Positions 46,443 to 57,589 of a stretch of DNA of 64,000 bases are shown in pieces. Position 1 is the stretch's first letter, and each line of letters opens with the position of its first letter. The notes beneath the pieces were generated by a model. It was given only the letters and a program-made list of their open reading frames with translations. It had not been told where the DNA came from and made no database searches. Origin of the DNA: Piliocolobus tephrosceles. Its lineage: Eukaryota; Chordata; Mammalia; Primates; Cercopithecidae. The stretch is taken from the NCBI RefSeq assembly GCF_002776525.5, contig NC_045437.1, positions 133,852,802 through 133,916,801 of the forward strand, written 5' to 3'. Made by a program: the position numbers and the translations under genes.

Positions 46443-48728
46443 CCATGACTACATGGAAATCGAACAAGATACTCCTGAATGACTCTTGGGTAAATAATGA
46501 AATCAAGGCAAAAATCAAGAAGTTCTTTGAAATTATTAAGAACAATGTATCAGAATTTCAGGGACACAGCTAAAGCAGTATTAAGAGGGAAACTGATAGC
46601 ACTAAATGCCCACATGGACAAGTTACAAAGCTCTCTAGTTAACAGCCTAACATCAAACAGAAGTAGAGAACCAAGAGCAAACAAATCTCAAAGCTAGCAG
46701 AAGACAAGAAATAACCAAGATCAGAGCTGAGCTGAGAGAGAGACATGAAAAACCCTTCAAAAAGAAAATGAATCCAGGAGCTGGTTTTATGAAAAAAATT
46801 AATAAAATAGATTGCTAGGCAGACAAAGAAGAAAAGAGAAGATTCAAATAAACACAATCGGAAATGACAAGGGGGATGTTACCACTGACCCCACAGAAAT
46901 ACAAACAACTATCAGAGAATATTATGAACACCTGTGTGTTCATAAACTAGAAAATCTAGAATAGATAAATTCACGGACACATACACCTTCCCTAGACAGA
47001 ACCAGGAAGACACTGAATCCCTGAATTGACCAATAATGAGTTCTGAAATTGAGGCAGTAATAAATAGCCTACCAATCAAAAAGAGCCCAGGACCAGACAG
47101 ATTCACAGCTGAATTCTACCAAATGTATGAAGAAGAGCTACCATTCCTACTGAAACTATGACAAAAAATTGAGGAGGAGGGATTCTGCCCTAACTCATTC
47201 TATGAGGCATCGTCCTGATACCAAAACCTGGCAAAGATAGATAAAAACAGAAACCTTCAGGCCAGTATCTTTGATGAATATTGATGCAAAAGTCCTCAAT
47301 AAAATACCGGCAAACTGAATCCAGCAGCACATCAAAAAGCTTATCCACCACAGTTAAGTAGGCTTAATCCTGGGATGCAAGGTTGGCTCAGCATATGCAA
47401 ATCAAATGTGATTCATCAGATAAACAGAACTAAAGACAAAAACAGCATGATTATCTCAATAGATACAGAAAAGGCTTTTGATAAAATTCAACATCCATTC
47501 ATGTTTAAAACACCATAAACTAAGTATCAGACCCATAGCCAGTATCATACTGAATGGGCAAAAGCTGGAAGTATTTCCCCTTGAAAACCAACACAAGACA
47601 AGGAAGCCCTCTCTCACCACTCATATCCAACACAGTATTGGAAGTTCTGACCTGGGTATTCAGGTGAGAAAGACACAAAGGGCATTCAGATAGGAAGAGA
47701 GAAAGTCAAACTATCCCTGTTTACAAACAACATGACTCTACCTCTAGAAAACCCCATGGTCTTAGCCCAAAAGCTTCTTAAACTGATAAGCAACTTCAGC
47801 AACATCTCAGAATATAAAATCAATGTGCAGAAATTACTAGGATTCCTATGCACCAACAATAGTCAAGCCCAGAGCCAAATCAAGAATGAACTCCCATTCA
47901 CAGCTGCCACAAAAATAATAAAATACCTAGCAATACAGTTAAGCAGGGAAGTGAAATGTCTCTAAAGAACTACAGACCACTGCTCAAAGAAATGAGATGG
48001 CAGAAATGGAAAAACATTCCATGCTCATGGACAGGAAGAATCAATATTGTGAAAATAGCCATACTGCCCAAAGCAATTTATAGATACAATGCTATGCCTA
48101 TTAAACTACCATTGACATTCTTCACAGAACTAGAGAACTATTTTAAAAATCATATGGAACCAAAAAAGAGCCCAAATAGCCAAGTCATCCTAAACAAAAA
48201 GAACAAAGCTGGAGGCATCATGCTACCTGACTTCAAACTATACTATAAGCCTACAGTGACCAAAACAGCATGGTACTGGTAGAAGAGCAGACACACAGAC
48301 CAATGGAACAGAATAGAGAACCCAGAAATAAGACCACACACCTATAAGTATCTGATCTTTGACGAACCTGACAAAAGCAAACTGGAAAAAGGACTCCCTA
48401 TTCAATAAATGATGCTCAGATAACTGGCTAGCCATATGCAGAAGACTGAAATGGAACCTGTTCCTTACATCATACATAAAAATTGGCTGAAGATGGATTA
48501 AAGACTTAAATGTGAAACCCAAAACTCTGAAAACCCTGGAAAACAACCTAGGGAATGCCATTCAGGACATGGGCATGGGCAAAGATGTAATGATGATGAA
48601 ACACCAAAAGAAAAAATTGACAAATGAGATCTAATTAAAGAGCTTCTGCACAGCCAAAGAAATGAAGAAACGATCAACAGATTAAACAGATAACCTACAG
48701 AATGGGAGAACATTTTTGCAAACTTTGC

Positions 48729-48796
48729 TTATTTTTTTCTTGTAAATTGTTTAAGTTCCTTATAGATGCTGGATATTATAGACCTTTGTCAGATGC
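48729..48796 (-). repeat. In-place micro-inversion of L1 ORF2 (about 68 bp)
   Basis: This stretch is the reverse complement of what L1 ORF2 should show between 'tttgcaaacttt' and 'acctcattaaaagtaggc'. Read backwards it gives the expected 'catctgacaaaggtctata…aacttaaacaatttacaag' order. Short inverted repeats tttgc (48724-48728) and gcaaa (48795-48799) lie at the breakpoints. Confidence 0.85.
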
Positions 48797-49636
48797 AAAA
48801 TACCTCATTAAAAGTAGGCAAAGGACATGAACAGATACTTTTCAAAAGAAGACATACATGTGGCCAACAAACACATGAAAAAAAGCTCAAAATCAGTAAT
48901 CATCAGAGAAATGCAAATCCAAACCACAGTGAGACACCTCACACCAGTCGGAATGGTTATTACTAAACAGTAAAAACATAATAGATACTGGTGAGGTTGT
49001 GGAGAAAAAGGAATGCTTACACACTGTTGGTGGGAGTGTAAATAAGCTGACATTGTGGACGGCAGTGTGGCAATTCCTTAAAGACCTAAAGACAGAACTA
49101 CCATTTGACCCAGCAATCCCATTATAGGGTATCTACCCAAAGGAATATCAATTAAAGACACATGCACGCATATATTTATTACAGCATTATTCACCATAAC
49201 AAAGGCATGGAATCAACCTAAATGCCCATTAATGATAGGCTGGATAAAGAAAATGTGGAACATATACACCATGGAATACTAAGCAGCCATAACAAACAAT
49301 GAAATCATGTCCTTTGCAGGAACATGGATGGAGCTGGAGGCCATTATCCTCGGCAAACTAACACAAAACAGAAAACCAAATACCACGTGTTTTCACTTAT
49401 AAATGGGAGCTAAATGATGAGAACACATGGATATATACAGGGGAACAACATGCACTGAGGCATTTCGGGGGATGAGAGGATAGAGAGGATCAGGAAATAT
49501 AATGAATGGTTACTAAGCTTAATACCTGGGTAATGAAATAATCTGTACAATAAACACCCATGTCACAAGTTGACCTATGTAACAAACCTGTAATTGTACT
49601 CCTGAACTTCAACTAAAAGCTAAAAAAAAAAAAAAA

Positions 49637-50300
49637 CCTCACAGAATCTAGGGTCTGACATTTAGTAGACCTGTGATTTTGGATAAGTGTTCAACTTCTC
49701 TGAATCTTAACTTAAAAATAAAGGTAATAAAAATTCTAATTACATCCTTGTAACATATGTGTATATTGTCTTTAGTATAGGTCTGGACTATATTGTGGTA
49801 CAATTGTGAAAGGAGGTGGAGAAAACCTCTCAAATGCTGCTTAATTATTGGAGATGCACAATGAAAAATTTTTAACTCGCCTCTTTTCAGCCATTGTTTT
49901 GATATTTCAGGTGGTTCTCTGTCAGAAGTATAATTTCATTTTACTTGGCCTCTTGGGATTTTTACACTTCCTTTGTTGAAGAACTAAATGGAATGACTTT
50001 AATCTACATAGTAGCTCACAAAGTTATGAAACTCTAAAAAGAATTGTTCTGTTTTCACTTCAGGGCTTTGATGAGGAGAAGAGGACATGGGATGTTAGAA
50101 GTTATTTTCAGTACTGCCTATGGATGACAATGAGAATATTGTACATTTTACTGTTTACTTGTAAGATGTAACACAGAAATGGAGAAAAATTGCTTATATA
50201 TACTAACCTTGATTTTATAATGTATTTTAAATAAAAGATCAGCCTAGGATGCCTCATCTTAAAAGATCAGGGCAGTAAGACACTGATAGAAAAGATAATA
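49637..50300. other. Unassigned AT-rich DNA
   Basis: No gene or clear repeat recognised. Confidence 0.5.
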
Positions 50301-50304
50301 ATGA

Positions 50305-50450
50305 TATTATTTATTAATATTCATCGGATGCTTCTTGTATTCCAAGAATTACTTAAATCCTTTATGTGTATCATTCCATTTCATGCTTGCCACAACCCTG
50401 AGAGATAGATCCTATCATCAATTCCATGTAGTCAAAATATGAGAGCTCAT
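50305..50450 (-). mobile_element. MIR, antisense, degraded
   Basis: 'atttattaatattcatcgga', 'gtgtatcattccatttcatg' and 'cacaaccctgagagatagat' follow the antisense MIR start. Confidence 0.65.
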
Positions 50451-51375
50451 AATCTAGTCTCACTGCCTCACTGCCTCTGAGGCCTTTGCGGCCTTTGCTT
50501 TAAGCCACTGTTAGAAATATTTGTTAATACATGTGGGAGATTTTCACTGGAGAGACAGAGAGTAAACTAGGGCCTTACTGTCAATGCCAGTCAGGGGGAT
50601 GGTAAAGGCATGTGGCTATAAGGAGGACTTGTTCTCAAAGGAAAGCTCAGTATGTAATTATGTACTAGTCTTTATTCAATCACAAGGTAAGTAAAAGCTC
50701 CTCAGAAAAATCCAAGAATGATATATAGCATATGCCATCTTTTGATGCAAAGCAAATTCTCTACATGGTACAGATATCTCTGCTAATAATGTTTATCAAG
50801 ATTATTCATTACAAGGTGTTAAAATATTTTTTTTCAATTACTTTCTAATGAAATGTACCAATTACCTTTTGAATGGTAACATATGGCTGTAATCTATTCC
50901 AGTAAGGATAAATCTTGTTTATATAAGGTTTCAAGGGCTCCTTCCTGAACTGCATTAATTATAGATGTAAACAAAGATAGAGGATTATTATCACATTTAT
51001 TGATAAATCCTCAACTTCATTGCAATATAGTTATCTGGGTTAGACAACATTAATCATCAGTTAATTTCCAACAGTTATGGTGTAATTCTTTTATACAAGT
51101 GATGTTTTTGCAACCCAGGTGATTTTGGAGCACGTTTATGAATGTGTTTGAATCCTGGGGTAGTGGGGGAAGAAGTCACACAGACCATTGTGCATGGTGA
51201 AGTTGAAAAAAATGCTACTCTAAGCAACTGTTGGGTTATCTTTTGGCTAAGAAATAGCTATACAGAAAAATATCAATCACTATTTTTAAAAGTCTTATCT
51301 TGGGGTGGTGGAGGGCACTGCTGATAAAAAAGAATCAAGCTTCTATAAGTTCTAAGCATGTGCAGTGACTCTACC
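50451..51375. other. Unassigned DNA
   Basis: No feature recognised. Confidence 0.5.
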
Positions 51376-51581
51376 TTTTTTTTTTTTAGACAGAGTCTCA
51401 CTCTGTCACCCAGGCTGGAGTGCAGTGGCGCAAACTTGGCTCACTGCAACCTCCGCCTCCTGGGTTCAAGTGACCTCCCAGGTAGCTGGGATTACAGGCA
51501 TTGCCACCACACCCAGCTAACCTTTGTGTATTTGGTAGAGACGGGGTTTTGGCATGTTGGCCAGGCTGTTCTACCTCATGC
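51376..51581 (-). mobile_element. AluS-like, antisense, 5'-truncated
   Basis: T12 then 'gacagagtctcactctgtca'. Small internal deletions. It ends near 'acctcatgc', so the last about 70 bp (the Alu 5' end) is absent. Confidence 0.92.
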
Positions 51582-51804
51582 AGTAACTTTTGTCTGAATG
51601 TGGGAGGAGAGAGAGGAAGGTACTATTACTATGAGAATTCCAGTTTCCAAGCAAAGGAAAATCTATCGTTTTGATGATTGCTTCCTTCCCCATTCAATGC
51701 TACCATGGGATTCAGAATGGACTCTGAGATTTGTCACGAAGTTATTCTTCTCTGTTTCTGATTATCTTTTGGTCTTCTTTGAAAACTTCTCCAACTGTTA
51801 CAAG

Positions 51805-51905
51805 AGGATAACACTAGTAGTTACCTCACAAGATTGTGGGGAGGATAATTGAGGTATTTAATATAAGATACATAGAATAGTGCCCAGCACACTTTGCTAT
51901 TTTAA
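51805..51905 (+). mobile_element. MIR 3' part, sense
   Basis: 'gtagttacctcacaagattg', 'gggaggataattgaggtatt' and 'atagaatagtgcccagcaca' match the second half of MIR. Confidence 0.75.
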
Positions 51906-52069
51906 AATGTTAGCTATCTTATTGTTTATGGATTTAACTGTTTAATGTTCACAGGATAAACAGGAAAGTTTTACCTGTTCTTATCTCTTCCAACTGCCTT
52001 TTGTACTTTACATTGAAAATAAATTTGTATGAAAGACGGAAGGTGATTTACCAAGGGAAACCCAGTATA

Positions 52070-52290
52070 TTAATTACCTTCTCTATTAAGTCCTACGATA
52101 GGTAATTTATGCATATAATCTTATTTAGTTCATGACTTATATAATATTGGCATTATTATTCTCATTTATGAAGAAACCAAGACAGAGAGAAAAAAGGGAT
52201 TTAGCTTATGGAACACATAGATAAATAACAGAGATAAGGCTCAAACCCAGATCTAACTTCATAGTTCTATTTTCTTTCCAGAGTGCTTAA
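52070..52290 (-). mobile_element. MIR, antisense
   Basis: 'gcatataatcttatttagtt', 'ctcatttatgaagaaaccaa' and 'aaggctcaaacccagatcta' follow the antisense MIR order. Confidence 0.8.
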
Positions 52291-52970
52291 GAATTCAGTT
52301 TTTAGCATATACTTGGAAACACTGCTTTTCTAACATTATTTTTGCCAACTTCAGCTGATTTTTTGCTAATATTTTGAATCATTTTAAGAACCTGGGTATT
52401 CTTCAGTTCTATATGTTTTTAACAATTGACCAGAAGATAGTACTGGTCTATCTCCAATCAAATACTGAACACTCGCTGTCCATTGACAAAGATTTCTTGC
52501 TTGACCAAATTTTAGTCGGGCTTCTGAACTTTCTCCTTATGCCTCTTTTCCCCTATCCTTGTAAAATCCAGCTTTAGCAATAACTCCCCATGCTACCCTT
52601 GTTATCAGTGTGCGTTCCTCATCCTCCACCATCCCCCTGGGTCTGATCACCTGGTCTTTCTTCTGCAAGAATTCTGTTGGGTCAGTTGAGTCAGGATCTC
52701 CCTCACCCCTGATGCTTCCTCTTATTTTCCATTCATTGAGCCTCACCCTGCTTCTCGGCTGTACATTCCCAACTTGCTGTGGTTGGAGTTGAGCCCAATT
52801 TCTCTCCCTGGCTGTGAAACCACAGGTGCAGTGCTCCCTGAACCTATTGCAATGGTCCTAAATAAATATTACCTGCATTTGGAACACTATTCTATAGATA
52901 TTTGAGGCTTGGTTATGTGTTACCATAGTACTAAATGTAGAGAATATAATGATGTACTGTTTAACAGATT
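52291..52970. other. Unassigned DNA
   Basis: No gene or repeat recognised. Confidence 0.5.
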
Positions 52971-52974
52971 CTAT

Positions 52975-53125
52975 TACTATCCCTGTTTTGCATCGGGAAA
53001 ACTGAGGCATGGAGAGGTTAAGTAACTTGACCACAATCATACAGATATGTAGCAGCAAAACTTGGTTTTGAACCCAACCATTCTGGCCCTAACGTCAGCA
53101 CTAATTGCACTTCCTCTCCTGTGGA
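52975..53125 (-). mobile_element. MIR, antisense
   Basis: 'gggaaaactgaggcatggag', 'aggttaagtaacttgaccac' and 'tggttttgaacccaaccatt' are clear antisense MIR. Confidence 0.88.
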
Positions 53126-54665
53126 AGATAAACCTGTGAACCTAACAATTGAAATATAAGGAAAAGCAGTTATTGCAAGAGGATTAGAACAAGATGGAGT
53201 ATCTGAGCTGGGCCTGGCGGGGCTAACCCACACTTGAGGGAGGAGACCTTAAGGAGAAAGAAACAGGAGACAGAAAAAAGATTTCTTCAGGCCGAAGGAG
53301 CATAAAGAGGTTATTAAGCCCAGGGAGTAGGAGAGGGGTGAGTAGGCCATTAGAACCTTGTTGGCTGAAGAAAGGAGTAGGGGGTCTTCCCTTTAAAGGC
53401 AGTTAAACAGTGAATTACATGGTAGGCACGGTAAGACTGTGTTTAGAGAGACCATCTGGCTTCAGGACAGAGAAAATATTGCAGAATATGGTACACAAGT
53501 TAGAAAGTAAATAGAGGTTAACGCGCAGAGGGATGACAACCAGATTTATGTCCTAAGTCTGGCAACACAGGACAAGGAGCAGGAAAAGGAACTAAAGGGT
53601 TAGAGTTTGGACACGTCCAGATGCCCGTGCTATTTTCAGGAGAGACAAACATTCTTGGGGGGCAGTTTTATTAGGGTCTGAGGCTGACCCTCCTCATAAT
53701 TATTGTAATAGGCAAGGTCTCTGAAAAGAAAAGAAGATGCAAAGAGCTCTAAAATATTTCAGGAAATTCAGAATGCTTCAGTATGGCCATCTTCAAGATG
53801 GATTACATGAAGATAATGACTTCGACACAAAACAAGATCAAACAGTGACATAAATACAATTGAGAAGTGCAAAATGCTTCCGAGATGACTAGAATTTGAG
53901 AAAGGAAATGTTAATATCCAGTACTGGAAAGTGACAGATAGAAAATAGTTGACAGAAAGCATAAGAGTAATAAATTACCAAAGAGAAATATGGATGTGCA
54001 AATTAAGAGTTGATTGGGAAGATCATTATGTTGTGTGCAGACAGACACATTAGTCAATTTATCAAGCCTGCCAATGCCCTTTCTGAGAAATTCTGTTCCC
54101 ACAACCCCTGCTGAGCAGGCAGTGGGCAGACTCCCCGGACTGAGATACTTGGAAAGGGGCTGGTAGGATATTTTACCTGGGGCAAGAGTGTGGAGTTGGC
54201 CCCTCTGGCTAGGGCTGGGGTGGCCATTTTGTTTCACTGCCAACAAAAGCAGGGACGCTTCCCTCCAGAGAAAGGGATCATCTGTCTTACAGATGGAGTC
54301 CAGTTGTGATTTATGGAACTCATCAGGCCCAGCTGGCTCTGGACTCTATCACACTCCTGTTTCCTCCTCATACATTTCCATAGGCTGGCTTAAGTAGTCT
54401 TGTTTCTTTCTAACAAACAAATTCATCCAGGGCTAACAGAGCTTTACTCAGACACTCAAGTGGTTTTAAGAATACCTATTAATAAATCATAGAAGCTCAG
54501 AATAGGGAGGCCCTGGCCCAACCTTCCTTGCGAAAATGGCTCTCGACAGCATTTCTAATATGCAATGCTTCTTGATCAAGTATGATTCTCCCCTGAGACA
54601 GTGTATGTCATTCTTAGAGCCCTCATTCTAGACAACTCCTTAGAACTCCAGACTCCTATTGTTGA
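53126..54665. other. Unassigned DNA, purine-rich in first half
   Basis: 53160-53710 is purine-rich on the + strand and LTR-like in texture, but I cannot name a family. 53911-54246 holds a 111-codon minus frame with no visible domain. No gene supported. Confidence 0.45.
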
Positions 54666-54669
54666 TCAA

Positions 54670-56125
54670 CACCTCCGTGACTGTGTTTCATCTTAGACAT
54701 CCAAACTCAATATGCCCCAAATTAACTGGGGCATTTCCTCCCCAAATCTGACACTCTTACAGAACTTCCTTTCCCAGCGAGTGGCATCACCGCCCTTAGT
54801 GACTACCTAGGATTCCATTCCTGATGCTGTGGAAGTCCAGCAGAACACTATATGAAAGCCTCAGAAAAATGAGCATCCTGGAATTTCAATCATCTTAAGT
54901 TGTATTTTACTGCCCTAAGTACAAAAACCACATTCTCAGCAAAGTAAGAGATCTCAAACTGGAGGATTAAATATCCAGAAGAGAAATTTCTCAAGTCTCT
55001 TCAGATTGGCATGGATTGATGGCTATGGGATTGCGTCTGTTCAGTGTGTAGCCCTGCCAGTTTTCAGTAAGACCTAACTGGGGGCTTGCAGATACTTATA
55101 CCCCTTAAATACATCATTCTGAAACTCTAGCACAATTAACTTACATACTTGTAAACAACCACCACAATATGTCTTTAGAAAGCCAAATCACTAGAATAAT
55201 ATCTAGTTTTATTTTCTTATGCCACAGTTACATCTTGCTCCATTGTCCAGAAGTTACATAACAGTAACTAGGTGTCCTATGCGAACATCATATTAAACCA
55301 ACAATGGACAGTGCCTACCCTGGTGCAGTGCATTATCTTCCATGCCAGATGACCGAAATGTGCATGTGACAGGCCTCGCCAAGGATTTCTGCAGTCTTCG
55401 TGCTCTCCCTTGCCTCCCAGATTCAAATCACCATGATTTGGGTTTATCTCCTCAAACTCTTACAAATCTGTCACTGTGTTTTTAAACCCACTGCTATCAC
55501 CTTGATCCAATTCACTGTCATCTCTCCTCTGGAACATAAGAATAATTTCTTAACTCTATTTTCACCATGCTCCCTTCCCATCCACTCTCTACATTGCAAG
55601 AAGAGTGATCTCTTATAAATTTGATCATATCATACATGCATGCATACACACACACACTTGGCTTAAAACACCTCAGTGGATTCTCACTGCTCATCGGTTA
55701 ACAAGTGAAAAATCTTAACATGGCCCACAAGCCCTACGTTGTCTGGATTTTCCTTACCTCTGGTCTCTGATCTTGATCGTGCCTTCCTTTTGGTTCTCAC
55801 ACATGCCACTCCTGTGCCAGCCCTTCTCCTGCTCATCCTCAAGAGCGCAAGTCAAGCATCACTCCCTCAGGGGAGGCTGTCCTCATCATTTGAACTAGCT
55901 CAGGTTCCTCCTATTACATGCTCTTATAGCATCCTGAATCTTCCCTTCATAACATTGTTAACTGCTGCAACTTTGCATATATTTGTGGGATCATTTGATT
56001 CATTTATTTTCCTCACTAGAATATTAACTGCACAAAGAGAAGAATGTTTTTTCCTATTTTGTTCACTGCTAATCCCATTGGTAGGATGATGCTGACAACG
56101 TTTAGGTCTATAATAAACAAGTATT
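54670..56125 (+). mobile_element. L2 copy, sense, broken
   Basis: 54680-54840 resembles the L2 ORF stretch ('catccaaactcaatatgccc', 'ccttcccagcgagtgg'). 55480-56125 is the clear 3' part: 'gcaagaagagtgatctctta', 'gcttaaaacacctcagtgga', 'atggcccacaagccctacgt' and 'cctcactagaatattaactg'. 54845-55470 between them is not recognised. Confidence 0.75.
55739..56089 (+). pseudogene. Open stretch in L2 3' region, not a gene
   Basis: A 116-codon frame that lies wholly in the L2 3' end, where the L2 ORF has ended or is in another frame. Reported only to explain the open frame. Confidence 0.6.
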
Positions 56126-56635
56126 GAAGAAGTGAAAGAATGCCCCCCATTCAAACTCTGGCACCTAGCTCAAAGATTGGAGCCTGCCGCCACTGAATGA
56201 ATATGTGACAGAAGAAAGATGTTCAGGAGCAGGATGGAGGTGACAGTTCAGTGGGATGCAGGGTGAGTGACTCTCCCTTATTTTACCTTTCAATCTCAGA
56301 TAACCTGGCGCTCCTTCCCTTTCATTCCTTGTAGTAATCCTGGCAGATACATCATTTAAAATATAATTTCATCCAGTTCTGTCCTTTCCATTAAATTTGG
56401 TAGTGCTGGCATTACAGAAGCTTTTAACCCTCTCTAGGCAAAGGACTACTCAGAACTTCACATCCAATAGGCATATTCATTTTTTTTAATGTCTAATTTA
56501 CTAGCGAGAGATTATACAAAAAGCTTTTACCCTAAATGAGGACATATGTGATTCAGAAACTGATTGCACCTTTATTGGACAAGATGGAGGAAAGATGGCG
56601 GCTGGGTCCCCACAGAAAGGTGATAGGATGTGTTT
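56126..56635. other. Unassigned DNA with a YY1-type motif
   Basis: Contains an exact AAGATGGCGGC at 56592-56602, the YY1 consensus, next to 'aagatggagg'. No transcript start features such as a CpG island. Confidence 0.45.
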
Positions 56636-56639
56636 TGTC

Positions 56640-56880
56640 TTGTGTGGCCCCAGAGAGTAGTCAAAGATTCAAACGTTAGAAGTAGAAGGGAGAGATTGCA
56701 GCTTGTTATAATGCAAAACATCCCGTAAGTGGAATGGTCGACCTATAGCTAAGGCTGTTTATAAAGTCCAAATGGCTGGCTGCCAGGGAATGTATAAGAA
56801 TAATTCTGGAACTGGAAGAAGCATTGGATAAGATAAACTCCAAGCTTCTTTCTCTGAGATTCTATATTTGGTGTAAAAGT
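56640..56880 (+). mobile_element. Possible CR1/L3 3' end remnant
   Basis: 'ggctggctgccagggaatgt', 'gaagcattggataagataaa' and 'tctctgagattctatatttg' resemble CR1/L3 3' ends, which finish in repeats of ATTCTATG type. Confidence 0.4.
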
Positions 56881-57585
56881 ACACGTTGTATTTTAGGCTT
56901 GGGAAGAGATACTAAAACACAGTGTGATAAGGGGAGCTTGAACAGCCATGGAATAATTTATCATGGTGAATTCTGAACCTGTAGCCCAGGATACACGGTA
57001 AACCCAAGCCAAGAGTAGTGGCTGTATAGACTTTATGACAACACTGTCATTGGGGCTTTGATTAGAGTTGTGACAATATAAAAATCATTACTATGTGAGT
57101 GTTCACAGTTTTCCTTCTTACTATGTCTGCCAAAAAACAAACTTGGTCTTGCCTGCTCAGATTATCTCCTCTGTTCTGTTTCCTTCATTTGCAGAATTTG
57201 TCTTTACTACTCTGTTTGTGTGGTGTTTTTTTTTTTTTTTTTTTTTTTTTCCAGAGCTTTCAGTACTGGGAGACGCAATTTGAGAGGAGAGGCTAATTTG
57301 ATCTACTTAATAAAAAAGAGACAAGAGGGAGGCAAAAGGAGAATCGACTACCTTGTGGGCTTCAGAGTTAGCAGAATGGCATTCCTTCCTAAATTACTTC
57401 ACCAGGGAAATATGATTTCACTCTAGGAATAAACAGGGCACTCAAGAGATCACATAGTCATTTAAGAAATAATCATTATTTCTGCGATTGATCATGCTTG
57501 TTTTTCAGGTGCCAAGTATTTTTGTAATCAATTGCTCTGGTTCTCTGGGAGTCCAGTTGGAGTCCAACTAGAATCAAAAGAGAAA
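56881..57585. other. Unassigned DNA with poly(T) run
   Basis: T26 at about 57226-57251 without a recognisable adjoining retrotransposon. No gene. Confidence 0.5.
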
Positions 57586-57589
57586 GTGA

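Larger units (their letters stand above)
45616..49350 (+). pseudogene. L1 ORF2 (endonuclease/reverse transcriptase) remnant
   Basis: Starts ATGGCAGGATCAAATACACA and runs to about 49350. ORF2 would encode an APE-type endonuclease, a reverse transcriptase and a Cys-rich C-terminus. The endonuclease part is missing a segment after 45632 and has about 45-50 bp replaced by the inverted ORF1-region copy. Readable pieces include 47732-47965 and 47956-48282 (…NIPCSWTGRINIVKIAILPKAIYRYNA…, …KKNKAGGIMLPDFKLYY…) in different frames. At the catalytic FADD position the codons 47720-47731 read Phe-Thr-Asn-Asn, so both catalytic Asp are lost. It cannot be functional. Confidence 0.9.
44390..49636 (+). mobile_element. 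Nearly full-length L1 (L1PB-like), sense, rearranged and dead
   Basis: About 5.25 kb: part of a 5'UTR (44390-44627, 'ggaggctgccatctttgctg'), an ORF1 region from an ATG at 44628, an ORF2 region from an ATG at 45616, a 3'UTR ending near 'cctgaacttcaactaaaagc', and A15 (49622-49636). The polyadenylation region 'aataaacacccatgtcacaa' is primate-type. It is inactive: ORF1 stops after 14 codons, ORF2 is full of stops and shifts, and the endonuclease start has lost an estimated 80 bp near 45632. A 235-bp inverted copy of ORF1-region sequence sits at 46208-46442 and about 68 bp is inverted in place at 48729-48796. No target duplication was found. The subfamily is uncertain. Confidence 0.93.

Noticed and set aside
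44390..49636. An intact, potentially active L1
   Set aside because: Early stop in ORF1, many frame breaks in ORF2, lost catalytic Asp codons, a deletion and two inversions.
57226..57251. T run as the tail of an antisense processed pseudogene
   Set aside because: The adjoining sequence is not recognisable as a transcript and no flanking duplication was found.
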